Shown: piece by piece, positions 36,011 to 44,544 of the stretch
Numbering within the stretch: the stretch's first letter is position 1
Layout: the number at the start of each line of letters is the position of its first letter
Assembly (NCBI GenBank): GCA_022820925.1
Contig: JAJEEO010000019.1
Coordinates: 62,001 to 126,000, forward strand
Reading direction: 5' to 3'
Origin: Acidimicrobiia bacterium
GTDB taxonomy: Bacteria; Actinomycetota; Acidimicrobiia; Acidimicrobiales; Poriferisodalaceae
Length of the DNA stretch: 64,000 nucleotides
Made by a program: the position numbers and the translations under genes
Notes under the pieces: model-generated
What the model was told of the DNA's origin: nothing
Database searches by the model: none
The model's input: only the letters and a program-made list of their open reading frames with translations

Positions 36011-36769
36011 GTGACACGAACCCATGAGATGCCGGAGGCGGAAGCCGACGCGGAACCCGTCTACGACGACTACGACCTCGCGCCGTCCGATACCGAAGTC
36101 CGCCAGTTCGAGCAGGAGCGGTGGATCCGGCCGCCGGGCGCCACCGAGGTGCTGCTGGTGCGCCACGGCGCCTCCCAGGCGTTCATCCCCGGCGAGCCGT
36201 TCCCGATGCTCGGCGACCAGGGCGACCCGGCACTCGCCCCGAACGGCCACGCGCAGGCTGCGGCCATGGCCAGCCGGCTGGAGCACGAGCCCATCGACGC
36301 GCTCTACGTGTCGTCGCTGCAGCGCACGCAGCAGACGTTCGCGCCGCTGGCCGAGCGGCTGGGCATGACCCCGACGGTCGAGCACGACCTGCGCGAGGTG
36401 GCCCTCGGCGAGTGGGACGGGGGGCGCATCCGCCAGTTCGCCGCCGACAACCACCCGCTGTACGAGCGCCTGCACATCGAGCGGCGCTGGGACGTCATCC
36501 CGGGCGCTGAGTCGAACGAGCAGCTCATCGGCCGGTGCATGGCAGCTCTCGGGCGCATCGCCGACGCACATCCCGACCAGCTCGTCGCCGCATGCGTGCA
36601 CGGCGGCGTCATCGGCGCGGTGCTGGCGCACATCACCGAATCCACGCCGTTCTCCTTCGGCGGCTCCGACAACTGCTCGATCACCCAAGTGGTGCGATGC
36701 GACGGCGACTGGGTGCTGCGCCGGTTCAACGACTGCTCACACCTTGACAACCACCTGCACCACGGCTGA
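36011..36769 (+). CDS. Histidine phosphatase family protein
   Basis: A 252-residue phosphoglycerate mutase-like phosphatase starting at GTG 36011. The catalytic RHG is in LLVRHGASQ and the second histidine in ACVHGGVIGAVL; LQRTQQTFAPLAE and LREVALGEWDG complete the fold. It has a 45-residue acidic N-terminal tail. Larger than the SixA-like protein at 5711. Substrate unknown. It stands alone between the ammonium transporter and the convergent aminopeptidase. Confidence 0.88.
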   Translation: MTRTHEMPEAEADAEPVYDDYDLAPSDTEVRQFEQERWIRPPGATEVLLVRHGASQAFIPGEPFPMLGDQGDPALAPNGHAQAAAMASRLEHEPIDALYVSSLQRTQQTFAPLAERLGMTPTVEHDLREVALGEWDGGRIRQFAADNHPLYERLHIERRWDVIPGAESNEQLIGRCMAALGRIADAHPDQLVAACVHGGVIGAVLAHITESTPFSFGGSDNCSITQVVRCDGDWVLRRFNDCSHLDNHLHHG

Positions 36770-36799
36770 GAAGCTCGGCAGTGCTGCAGCGCTGGGGCG

Positions 36800-38083
36800 C
36801 TAACCCTCCGCGAGGAAGGCGCCGAGCGCTGCGGTGAGCATGGCGGGGTCCTCGCAGCCGCCGAGCTCGCGGGCCGAATGCATCGAGAGCTGAGGTGAGC
36901 CCACGTCGACGACGCCCATACCCAGCCGGGAGGCCGTGATCGGCCCGATGGTCGAGCCGCACGGCAGGTCGCCCCTATGGGAATAGATCTGGTAGGGCAC
37001 ATCGGCCGCGTCGCACGCTGCCACGAAGCGGGCGTGAGTGCGCGCATCGGTGGCGTAGCGCACGTTGACGTTCGTCTTGATGACCGGGCCGCCGTTCAGC
37101 AGCGGCAGGTGTTGGGGTTCGTGACGCTCGGGGTAATTCGGATGCACCGCGTGGGCGCCGTCGGCTGAGACGCACAGCGAGCGGGCCACCGCCCGCAGGT
37201 ACTGCTCGCGGCTGGCGCCGAGAGCGGCACCGATGCGCTCGAGGGCGTCGGCAAGGATCGGGCTGCCGGCACCGGTGGCAGAGTCGCTGCCGATCTCCTC
37301 GTGGTCGAACAGCACGATGACTGCCGCAGCGTCGTCAGGCAATGCCTTCAGCCCGGCCAGGGCCTCGACGGCTGCATGGCACGAAGCGAGACTGTCGATA
37401 CGAGCGGCTGCGTACATCTCGCCGTCGCGCCCGAGTCGGGCCGGCGGCGTGAGGTCGTGTGCCATGACATCCCACGCCAGTACGGCGTCGGGCTCGACGG
37501 CGAGCTCCTCCGCCAGGAATTCACGGAATCCGTCGGCGCTCAGCCCGCCCAATCCCCAAACGGGGGTCATGTGCTGCTGGCGATCAAGCTTCAGCCCGTC
37601 GTTCGCATCCCGATCGAGGTGGATCGCCAATTGCGGGACGCGCAGCAGAGCCCGGTCGCAGCGCCACAGCACCGTCCGTGGGCCGTCGCCTGCTCCGCTC
37701 GCAACCGTGACCCGGCCCGACAGGCCGAGGTCGCGGTCGAGCCATGAGTTGAGCAGCACGCCGCCGTAGATCTCCACGCCGAGCTGGCGATAGCCGAGCG
37801 CGCCGCTGTCGGGCAGCGGGCGGATCCGAAGGTTCGGGCTGTCGGTGTGTGCGCCGATCACGCTGAAGCGCAACCGATCCGGATCGACACTCTCCGTGGC
37901 TCGCGCCGCGACCACTGTGCCGCCGTCGCGGGCCACGAAGCCCTGCGCAGCATCGAGTTCGCTCCACGAATCGCTACGGCCGGTCTCGACGAGGCCAGTG
38001 GCGACCAGTCGCTCGACCGCCGCCGCCGCCGCGTGGTACGGCGACGGCGACGCCTCGATGAACTCGAACAGCGAGTCGAGCAT
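36800..38083 (-). CDS. M18 family aminopeptidase
   Basis: A 427-residue cytosolic zinc aminopeptidase (PepC/aspartyl aminopeptidase-like, ApeB). N-terminal FIEASPSPYHA is diagnostic; metal-site motifs are IGAHTDSPN, LFDHEEIGSDSATGAG and the C-terminal SMHSARELGG. Full length for the family. Likely removes N-terminal acidic or neutral residues from peptides. The 134 bp upstream (38084-38217) hold no gene; a small AT-rich patch around 38146-38160 with a TTCTCAATTGAGA-like palindrome may be its promoter region. Confidence 0.92.
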   Translation of the reverse strand: MLDSLFEFIEASPSPYHAAAAAVERLVATGLVETGRSDSWSELDAAQGFVARDGGTVVAARATESVDPDRLRFSVIGAHTDSPNLRIRPLPDSGALGYRQLGVEIYGGVLLNSWLDRDLGLSGRVTVASGAGDGPRTVLWRCDRALLRVPQLAIHLDRDANDGLKLDRQQHMTPVWGLGGLSADGFREFLAEELAVEPDAVLAWDVMAHDLTPPARLGRDGEMYAAARIDSLASCHAAVEALAGLKALPDDAAAVIVLFDHEEIGSDSATGAGSPILADALERIGAALGASREQYLRAVARSLCVSADGAHAVHPNYPERHEPQHLPLLNGGPVIKTNVNVRYATDARTHARFVAACDAADVPYQIYSHRGDLPCGSTIGPITASRLGMGVVDVGSPQLSMHSARELGGCEDPAMLTAALGAFLAEG

Positions 38084-38217
38084 GGGGCCTCAGGAGGCTG
38101 AGCCGCCAGGCGAAGCCGTGGCCCGAGCGGCCCGCGAGCCCGTTCTCAATTGAGATTGGGAACAAGAGCGGGAAACAACTGCCTCCGCGACGGGAATGTC
38201 CATGAGTGTGCGCGTCA

Positions 38218-39066
38218 TCACGCGTCGGCGTAGGCGGTGATGATGTCCCGGCTGAAGTCATCGAAGCGGGACCGCGACATCGGATTGGTGATGAGCCGGG
38301 TGATGCCGATGGCTGCGTATTTCTCCACCCACTCGGGGGTAGCCATGCCGATCGTCGTGAAATCGAGTCGGTCGGGGTCGCGTCCTGCCTTCTCGGCGCA
38401 GCGCTTCGCATGGTCGAAGAGCATCGACATCTCTTCGAGATCGCCCGACACCGGGAAGAAGCCGTCGCCGTGCTCACCCGCGCGGCGAGCGGCACGCTTG
38501 CTGTCGCCGCCCACGATGATCGGCACCGGACCCACAGGCTGCGGCCGGCAGTAAACCCGGTCGAACGACACGTGCTTGCCCGTGTAGGAGCACACCTCGT
38601 CTCGCCACAGCGACTGGTAGGCCTCGAGGTGCTCATCGGTGATGTCGCCCCGGTCGGCGAACGACACGCCGAGCGCGTCGAATTCCTCCTCCATCCATCC
38701 GGCGCCGATGCCAAGCAGCACCCGGCCGCCCGACAGGCGGTCGAGCGTGGCCACTGCCTTCGCCGTGACAGCAAAGTTGCGCTGCGGGACGATGAGGATG
38801 CCGGTTCCCAGCTTGATCTCGGAGGTCACAGACGCCACGAAGGCCATCCACATCAGCGGGTCGGGAATGTCGATGTCGTCGCGCTTGCCGGGCATCTTGC
38901 CGTCTTCGGCGTACGGGTAGGGCGTCTGGTAGCCCTCGGGCACCACGACGTGCTCGACCGTCCACAACGACTCGAAGCCGGCTGCCTCTGCCGCTTGCGC
39001 GTAGGCAATCGCCGATTCGCCCTCGACGTTGGGACCCGTGTTGGCAAGCGTCATTCCGAATTTCAC
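38218..39066 (-). CDS. LLM class (probably F420-dependent) oxidoreductase
   Basis: A 282-residue luciferase-like protein starting at GTG 39066 with AGGAGAG upstream. MKFGMTLANTGP, ESLWTVEHVVVPEGY, the KLGTGILIVPQRN strand, LDRLSGGRVLLGIGAGW and PVPIIVGGDSKRAARRAGEHGDGFFP (in part) match the actinobacterial F420-binding group (TIGR03619-type). Such proteins reduce or oxidise unknown small molecules using F420. Monocistronic by its surroundings. Confidence 0.87.
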   Translation of the reverse strand: MKFGMTLANTGPNVEGESAIAYAQAAEAAGFESLWTVEHVVVPEGYQTPYPYAEDGKMPGKRDDIDIPDPLMWMAFVASVTSEIKLGTGILIVPQRNFAVTAKAVATLDRLSGGRVLLGIGAGWMEEEFDALGVSFADRGDITDEHLEAYQSLWRDEVCSYTGKHVSFDRVYCRPQPVGPVPIIVGGDSKRAARRAGEHGDGFFPVSGDLEEMSMLFDHAKRCAEKAGRDPDRLDFTTIGMATPEWVEKYAAIGITRLITNPMSRSRFDDFSRDIITAYADA

Positions 39067-39230
39067 AGTGCTCTCCTGTCACCCATGTGCTGGCGCGTCG
39101 CGACGGCGAAGCGAGCCTCTCGTCGGCGACGGGCGCGACCCTACTTCGGGGGTGCAGATGACTCCCGGGTGCCGTTCACTCTGCGGCAGATCTGCACGCC
39201 TGATCGCGCCTGACGGCCTACGCTGCGGGA

Positions 39231-40010
39231 ATGCGAAAGATCTTGGCTCTGTCACTCGCAATCGTGTTCTTGGCCGCTGCGTGCGGCGGCGACGACGATC
39301 CGCCTCCCGCAACCGAAGCGGCTGCGCCGACCACTGCTGCGCCGACCACCGTTGCCACGACGGAGGCCCCGCCGCCCGCGACCACCGAGGCACCGCCCCC
39401 CGCGACTACCGAGGCGCCTCCGCCGACCACGGCGGCCCCGCCGCCCGCCACCACCGAGGCACCGCCGCCCACCACTGAGGCCGCCGCTGAAGGCGTCGCA
39501 TTGCCCCCGGCGGTGGAAGGCACCCTGCTCGAAGGCCAGACACCCGAGGGCTTCGACACCCTGCAGACCGCCACCAACATTCCGCGGGCCGAGACCTGTC
39601 CAGGCACCCCGGCCTACGGCGGGCTCGTGCCGGTGGCGTATTCCGAATCCGTCTGGGCAGCCGATCCGCTCACCGGACCGTTCCTCGATGTCTCCATCTC
39701 CCGGTTCGAATCGGCCGACGTGGCTTCGCAAGCCATCAACAACTACATCGAAGAGGTCGTCGCCTGCGGTGAGTTCCCCGAGCCGTCGACCGGCGCGGTG
39801 GGTGCGTTCGTCGATGGCGAAGATCCCGGGCTGGGCGACGAGTCGTTCGGCACTGACTACACCGCCACCTTCCAGGGGCTTCCCGTCAACCGCTATGGCG
39901 TCCTCGTACGCGTCGGCGACTCGATCTACAGCTCGGGCGCGACCCACGTCTTCGTGGATCCCGACAAAGCCACCGTGCTGGAGGCGTTGAATACGTTCCT
40001 CGGGCAGTAG
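39231..40010 (+). CDS. Lipoprotein with Pro/Thr/Ala-rich linker
   Basis: A 259-residue secreted protein with a lipobox LAAAC (Cys18) and the acidic GGDDD retention-type sequence after it. Residues about 25-86 are a low-complexity linker built from repeats of APPPATTE/APPPTTE, likely spanning the cell wall. The rest is a small globular domain with two cysteines (ETCPG and VACGE) that may pair. No known domain recognised. It is followed 29 bp later by a SulP transporter gene. Confidence 0.83.
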   Translation: MRKILALSLAIVFLAAACGGDDDPPPATEAAAPTTAAPTTVATTEAPPPATTEAPPPATTEAPPPTTAAPPPATTEAPPPTTEAAAEGVALPPAVEGTLLEGQTPEGFDTLQTATNIPRAETCPGTPAYGGLVPVAYSESVWAADPLTGPFLDVSISRFESADVASQAINNYIEEVVACGEFPEPSTGAVGAFVDGEDPGLGDESFGTDYTATFQGLPVNRYGVLVRVGDSIYSSGATHVFVDPDKATVLEALNTFLGQ

Positions 40011-40039
40011 CCGATAGCTCGGCCTGACCCGGCGTTGAC

Positions 40040-41764
40040 ATGCCAACGCTGAAGGCGCCGACGCTGAACTACAGCGCAGAGCAGCTGCGCGGCGATGTCT
40101 TCGGAGGTCTCACCGCAGCGGTGGTCATGCTGCCGCTCTCGCTGGCGTTCGGCGTGGCCTCGGGTCTCGGTGCGATCGCCGGCCTCTACGGCGCCGTTGC
40201 CGTCGGGTTGCTCGCAGCGATCTTCGGCGGCACCCGGACGCAGATCTCCGGGCCCACTGCGCCCCTGTCGGTGGCGATGTCGGTGGTGGTGATCGACTAC
40301 GCCGGCGGCGACATCGAAAAAGCCCTGGCGATCGTGGTGCTCGCGGGGATTGTGCAGGTGTTGCTGGGCGCGCTGCGCCTCGGCAGCTATGTGTCGTACA
40401 CGCCGTACCCGGTGGTGTCGGGGTTCACCTCCGCTGTCGGGCTGATCATCATCGTGGTGCAGCTGATCCCGCTGCTGGGGCACGAGGTGGCGCTCGGCGG
40501 TGTGTCGGCCTCCATAGGTGCGCTGCCCGATGCCGTGGGCGATGTCGACCTCGGCGCTTTCGCTCTCGGCGTGCTCAGCATCGCCGTCTGCCTGCTCTGG
40601 CCGCGCCGCCTGCGCCAGGCGCTGCCGCCGTCGGTGGCGGCGCTGCTCGTCTGCACGGTGCTCAGCGTGCTGTGGATCAGCGACGTGGCGGTCATCGGCG
40701 ATGTTCCCTCGGGGCTGCCCGAAGTGCGGGTGCCGTCGTTCGGCTGGGGAGACGTCGGCGGGGCGATAGCGCCCGCGGTCACGCTCGCGCTGCTCGGCTC
40801 GGTCAACAGCCTGCTCACCGCGATGGTGGCCGACTCGATGACTCGCGATCAGCATCGCCCCAACCGCGAGCTGCTCGGCGTGGGAGCGGCCAACGTGCTG
40901 GTGGCGTTCATCGGTGCGGTGCCCGGCGCGGGGGCCACTTCGGCAACCGTGGCGAACGTCAAGGCAGGCGGCCGCACGCGGGTGTCTGGGGTGCTCTGCG
41001 CGGTGGTGCTGGGTGCGTTGGTGCTCGGGCTGGGACGGCTCGCCGAAGTGATCCCGCACGCGGTGCTCGCCGGCATTCTCATCAAGATCGGCTTCGACAT
41101 CGTCGACTGGGAGTACATCGCCCGCGTGCGGCGCACGCGGCTCGACCAGTACGGCGTGATGGCGCTCACCTTGACACTGTCGATCGTGTCGGATCTCGTG
41201 GTGGCCGTCGGCGCGGGCTTGATTGCTGCAGCGATGACGGGGGCCCGGCAGTTCGAGCGTCTCGAACTCGACGAGGGCGTGGTGTCGACCCCGTTGCTCG
41301 ACATGACGTTCCTGTACGCCCCCTCCAGCGACGACGCGGACGGCGACGAGCCCGGCGGCATCAGCCTGGCGAGTCTCGACCTTGACGGTGGTGACCCGTT
41401 CGCAGCGCGCACCGGCCTGCTGTCGCTGCGCGGTTCCTATACGGCGTCGTCGTCGATCAGGCTGTTCAACTCGATCAACCACGATGTCGAAGAGCACGAG
41501 GTGGTGATCTTCGACTTCAGCGAGACGCGGCACATGGACGACAGCGCCGCCTACATGATGGGCCAGCTCATCGACGTTGCTTTGGACTCGGGCGCCAAGT
41601 GCATCGTGATGGGGCTCGAAGGCTCACAGGCGACGAGCGTCAAGGAGCTCAACGTTCTGCGCAGTGTTCCCGAGGAGAACTTCGTCGACGATCTCGACGG
41701 CGCTCGGGTCGTAGCCCGCCGGCTCCTCGACGATCCCGCGGGCGACGGGGGAGACGGCGCCTAA
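40040..41764 (+). CDS. SulP family anion transporter with STAS domain (second copy)
   Basis: A 574-residue paralogue of the protein encoded at 10153-11796. LPLSLAFGVASGLGAIAGLYG and GGTRTQISGPTAPLSVAMS mark the SulP core; the NRELLGVGAANV segment matches the other copy. The STAS domain has VVIFDFSETRHMDDSAA and is preceded by a longer acidic insertion (about residues 428-450) lacking in the first copy. Anion specificity unknown. The stop overlaps by 4 bp that of the convergent repair gene. Confidence 0.9.
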   Translation: MPTLKAPTLNYSAEQLRGDVFGGLTAAVVMLPLSLAFGVASGLGAIAGLYGAVAVGLLAAIFGGTRTQISGPTAPLSVAMSVVVIDYAGGDIEKALAIVVLAGIVQVLLGALRLGSYVSYTPYPVVSGFTSAVGLIIIVVQLIPLLGHEVALGGVSASIGALPDAVGDVDLGAFALGVLSIAVCLLWPRRLRQALPPSVAALLVCTVLSVLWISDVAVIGDVPSGLPEVRVPSFGWGDVGGAIAPAVTLALLGSVNSLLTAMVADSMTRDQHRPNRELLGVGAANVLVAFIGAVPGAGATSATVANVKAGGRTRVSGVLCAVVLGALVLGLGRLAEVIPHAVLAGILIKIGFDIVDWEYIARVRRTRLDQYGVMALTLTLSIVSDLVVAVGAGLIAAAMTGARQFERLELDEGVVSTPLLDMTFLYAPSSDDADGDEPGGISLASLDLDGGDPFAARTGLLSLRGSYTASSSIRLFNSINHDVEEHEVVIFDFSETRHMDDSAAYMMGQLIDVALDSGAKCIVMGLEGSQATSVKELNVLRSVPEENFVDDLDGARVVARRLLDDPAGDGGDGA

Positions 41765-42492
41765 GCGCCGGCTTTCGCTGCAGTCTTTGATGCGGCCTTG
41801 GCGGCCCGGCGTGCTGCCATCATCTGCCGGTGCGCAAGCGTGCGCTCGATGTAGGGAGCGATGTCGGGCGTCTTGCAGCCGGTCTCGCCATGGTCGACGT
41901 GGGTCGGGCCGAGCCGGCCGGCAGCGTCGAGCACCACGCGGCGCACACTCTCGTCTCGCAGCCCGATCGCGATGAGCGCGCCGTTCATCTCGTGGCGCAC
42001 CCGGTTGGGACGCTCCGCGATCTCAGCTTCGATCTGCGTCACCAGGGCACGCAGATCGTCAGTGGACCAGATGTCGGTCTGCTCGGCAGTGCAGGCCACG
42101 ATGAACCATCCCACCGATGCCGGCCACTCCGAGGGCGAGTCACGCCACTCGTCGCTGAGCTCTCGCGCGTGCGGCGACTGCGACAGCAGCCCGCCCAGAC
42201 CCTCAGCCAGGATGTAGTTGTCGACATCGCGAAGCCACCGACGGGCTCGCGTCTTGGTCATCGCCCCAGCGTCGGCGACGCGCAGCGCCAGCACCCGGGC
42301 GTCGTGATTGCCAGAATCCCACAGCTCCGCTGCGAGCGCATGGTCGGTCTTCAGCGGCTTGGCGATGCGGCCGAGGTCCTTGTAGCTGACCCCGAAGATG
42401 GGCTCGGCGGCCCCGTGGCGCGTGTACACCTTGCGATTCTGCGCGGTGCCCGCGAGCCGCAACTGGTCCATCACGTCCTGCAGCGTCGACAT
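41761..42492 (-). CDS. DNA alkylation repair protein, AlkD-like
   Basis: A 243-residue helical-repeat protein starting at ATG 42492 (the frame extends 17 codons further upstream without support). KVYTRHGAAEPIFGVSYKDLGRIAK and LWDSGNHDARVLALRVAD (each in part) match the HEAT-like DNA alkylation repair family, which excises or senses alkylated bases. The C-terminus is a basic, Ala/Lys-rich tail (AAKAASKTAAKAG) likely to aid DNA binding. The catalytic role has not been shown for this subgroup. Confidence 0.83.
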   Translation of the reverse strand: MSTLQDVMDQLRLAGTAQNRKVYTRHGAAEPIFGVSYKDLGRIAKPLKTDHALAAELWDSGNHDARVLALRVADAGAMTKTRARRWLRDVDNYILAEGLGGLLSQSPHARELSDEWRDSPSEWPASVGWFIVACTAEQTDIWSTDDLRALVTQIEAEIAERPNRVRHEMNGALIAIGLRDESVRRVVLDAAGRLGPTHVDHGETGCKTPDIAPYIERTLAHRQMMAARRAAKAASKTAAKAGA

Positions 42493-42589
42493 GAGACTGC
42501 GCCTTTCGACCCTCGAGGTCTCTCCGCAGCGAGCCCTCGCCATGTACCGGAGTCCCCAACCCCTCCGGTCGGCCGAAAGCTAGTGGCAC

Positions 42590-43390
42590 GTGCATCCGGC
42601 CCCACCCGCCGTGCTCCTAGGGTTCAGGCTCGTGCGCAGCCTTGGACTCCGACGCAGCGGTCAGCCCATTGCGACTGTCGTGCTGGGCGGCGTCTCGGTG
42701 GTGGTCTTCTTTCTGACCCACGAGATCTCACGGATCCTCCGGTTCGCTGGATGGTCGCTGCGCGACTCCGCCTTTAGCGATTACGCCACCTACGGTCCTT
42801 TCATTGCCGAGCGAGGAGACTGGTGGCGCATCGTGACCGGCACGTTCTTGCACGCCGATCTGCGTCACCTGATCTTCAACATGCTGGTCCTGTACCTGCT
42901 CGGCCGAAGGCTGGAGCACACGGTCGGTCCCGCCCTGCTGGCGGGCACCTATGTCGTCTCGCTGCTGGGCGGTACCGCGGGCGCCCTGCTGCACAGCCCC
43001 GATGTGGCGGCTGTGGGGGCGTCAGGGGCGGTGTACGGCGTCATGGGCGCGGCCTATGTCGTGGAGTACCTGCGGGGCGGAAATCCGTGGCGGGACGGCC
43101 TGGGCAGCCTCATCATCATCAACGTCGTCATCTCGTTCCTGATTCCGGGCATCTCGATCGGCGGGCATCTCGGGGGACTGGTGACGGGCGTGGCGGTCGG
43201 CTTCGCGATCGGCGACACCAGCCGGCGGCGGCAGCCGCCGACGCTGGCAGAGCGACTGTCGAACGAGCCCATCGACACGCGGATGCGCCGCTCGCCCGTC
43301 GTGGTCTGGACCTTGGTGGCAGTGATCGGCGCGGCGGCGTTCGCCGGAGCGCTGGCTGCCGCAGCCACCTGGCGCAGCCCGCTCTTCTAG
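42590..43390 (+). CDS. Rhomboid family intramembrane serine protease
   Basis: A 266-residue membrane protein from GTG 42590. The serine-histidine dyad is S145 in GASGAVYG and H193 in IGGHLGG; H88 and N97 in the HADLRHLIFNM helix are the conserved oxyanion-region residues. Six core helices plus a C-terminal extra segment after a basic loop. Cleaves membrane protein substrates, unidentified here. Confidence 0.92.
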   Translation: MHPAPPAVLLGFRLVRSLGLRRSGQPIATVVLGGVSVVVFFLTHEISRILRFAGWSLRDSAFSDYATYGPFIAERGDWWRIVTGTFLHADLRHLIFNMLVLYLLGRRLEHTVGPALLAGTYVVSLLGGTAGALLHSPDVAAVGASGAVYGVMGAAYVVEYLRGGNPWRDGLGSLIIINVVISFLIPGISIGGHLGGLVTGVAVGFAIGDTSRRRQPPTLAERLSNEPIDTRMRRSPVVVWTLVAVIGAAAFAGALAAAATWRSPLF

Positions 43391-43415
43391 CGAGAGGCCG
43401 CCAGCGCCGAGCCGT

Positions 43416-44234
43416 TCACGGGACGACGTCGCTCGGCGCAGGGTCCGATTCCCGGTTGATCACGATCGCCGCAATCACCGCCATGATGCCCACCACCTCG
43501 CGCGCGTTCGGAACCTGCGACAGCCACATGAGCCCGATCAGCGTCGCGGTGACCGGCAGCAGTGCCTGCAGCAGGGCAAATCTCGCCCGTGCCAGCCGCT
43601 GCATCACGAGCTGGTCGATGCCATAGGGGATGACATTGGACAGCACGCCGGCCGCCACGCCCCCTGCCAGCAGCAGCGGCGCGTTCACTGCGGCGCCCAG
43701 CCCGCCGTCGCCGCCGATGAATCCCACCGGGCTGATCACGAGGGCTCCGATGAGCATGCCCACGCCGAGCCCGTCCACCGCCATGCCGGCGCGGGCTACC
43801 CGATGGCCCAGCACGATGTACCCCGCCCATAACGCTCCCGCAATCAGCGAGAACAGCGCCCCGAGCTGGGCCTGCGGCGGCGCGAATCCCGCCAGCGCCA
43901 CCACCCCGCCGACAGCCAGCGCCAGCGCCCCGCCTGACCGCAGTGTCCGGGTGCCGAATGCCGCCACGGCAATCGGCCCGATGAACTCGATAGCGACGGA
44001 ATTGCCGAGGGCCACGCGTTCGATCGCGAGATAGAAGAACAGATTCATCGCCGCCAGGGCAATTCCGAATGCCGCCGTCCACGCCAGCTCCACGGCGGAC
44101 CAGTGCCGCCGCCATGAGCGTCGGAGCAGGATGATCACCGCCCCGGCCCCCGCGACGCGCAGCAGGGCGACAGTGCCCGGCCTCAGTTCAGCGAACAGTT
44201 CGACGGCCGTGGCGGCGCCCAGATATTGCGACAC
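43416..44234 (-). CDS. EamA family transporter, RhtA-like
   Basis: At least 272 residues with nine or ten hydrophobic segments and the paired EamA repeats (LFFYLAIERVALGNSVAIEFIGP is typical of RhtA/threonine-homoserine exporters). The GTG at 44234 cuts through the first membrane helix; the frame stays open with matching hydrophobic sequence (EALFAVGA) back to a CTG at 44306, which sits 8 nt after GAGGAG. The true start may therefore be a non-standard CTG. Convergent with the rhomboid gene. Confidence 0.8.
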   Translation of the reverse strand: MSQYLGAATAVELFAELRPGTVALLRVAGAGAVIILLRRSWRRHWSAVELAWTAAFGIALAAMNLFFYLAIERVALGNSVAIEFIGPIAVAAFGTRTLRSGGALALAVGGVVALAGFAPPQAQLGALFSLIAGALWAGYIVLGHRVARAGMAVDGLGVGMLIGALVISPVGFIGGDGGLGAAVNAPLLLAGGVAAGVLSNVIPYGIDQLVMQRLARARFALLQALLPVTATLIGLMWLSQVPNAREVVGIMAVIAAIVINRESDPAPSDVVP

Positions 44235-44444
44235 GGCGCCGACGGCGAACAGCGCCTCTGGCGAGATGCTGCCCGCCCACGCACGATCTGCGGTCCCTGC
44301 GCTCAGGCGAACGGCTCCTCAATCCCGGTCACGCGACGCTGTCTCGAGCATCCTCATTGACTAGCAGGTGTGTCCCCCCCGAATGCGGGTCCGATGAAGC
44401 GATCGCGGTGGTCTAGGGTCGTTGGCACGCATTGGTTTGGCGGA

Positions 44445-44488
44445 GGACACCGCTGTCCAAGCGGTGGTGGTCCGATAACCGTGGTTAT
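44445..44488 (+). promoter_or_regulatory. Inverted repeats upstream of the ABC binding-protein gene
   Basis: The 310-bp region between the EamA GTG and the ABC operon holds three inverted repeats: GGACA/TGTCC (44445-44458), CCGCT/AGCGG (44450-44464, overlapping the first) and ATAACC-GT-GGTTAT (44475-44488). The last is a perfect 14-bp palindrome 56 bp before the start codon, placed like an operator or promoter element. Function is inference. Confidence 0.4.
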
Positions 44489-44544
44489 TGCCAGCTACGG
44501 TCGTGAACAGAGTTCGTCATGCCGCAAAACGGGGAGGAATGCAC

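Noticed and set aside
39352-39480. Tandem CCGCCGCCC/ACCACCGAGG-type repeats considered as a DNA repeat array
   Set aside because: They encode the Pro/Thr/Ala linker of the lipoprotein and are explained by protein-level low complexity.
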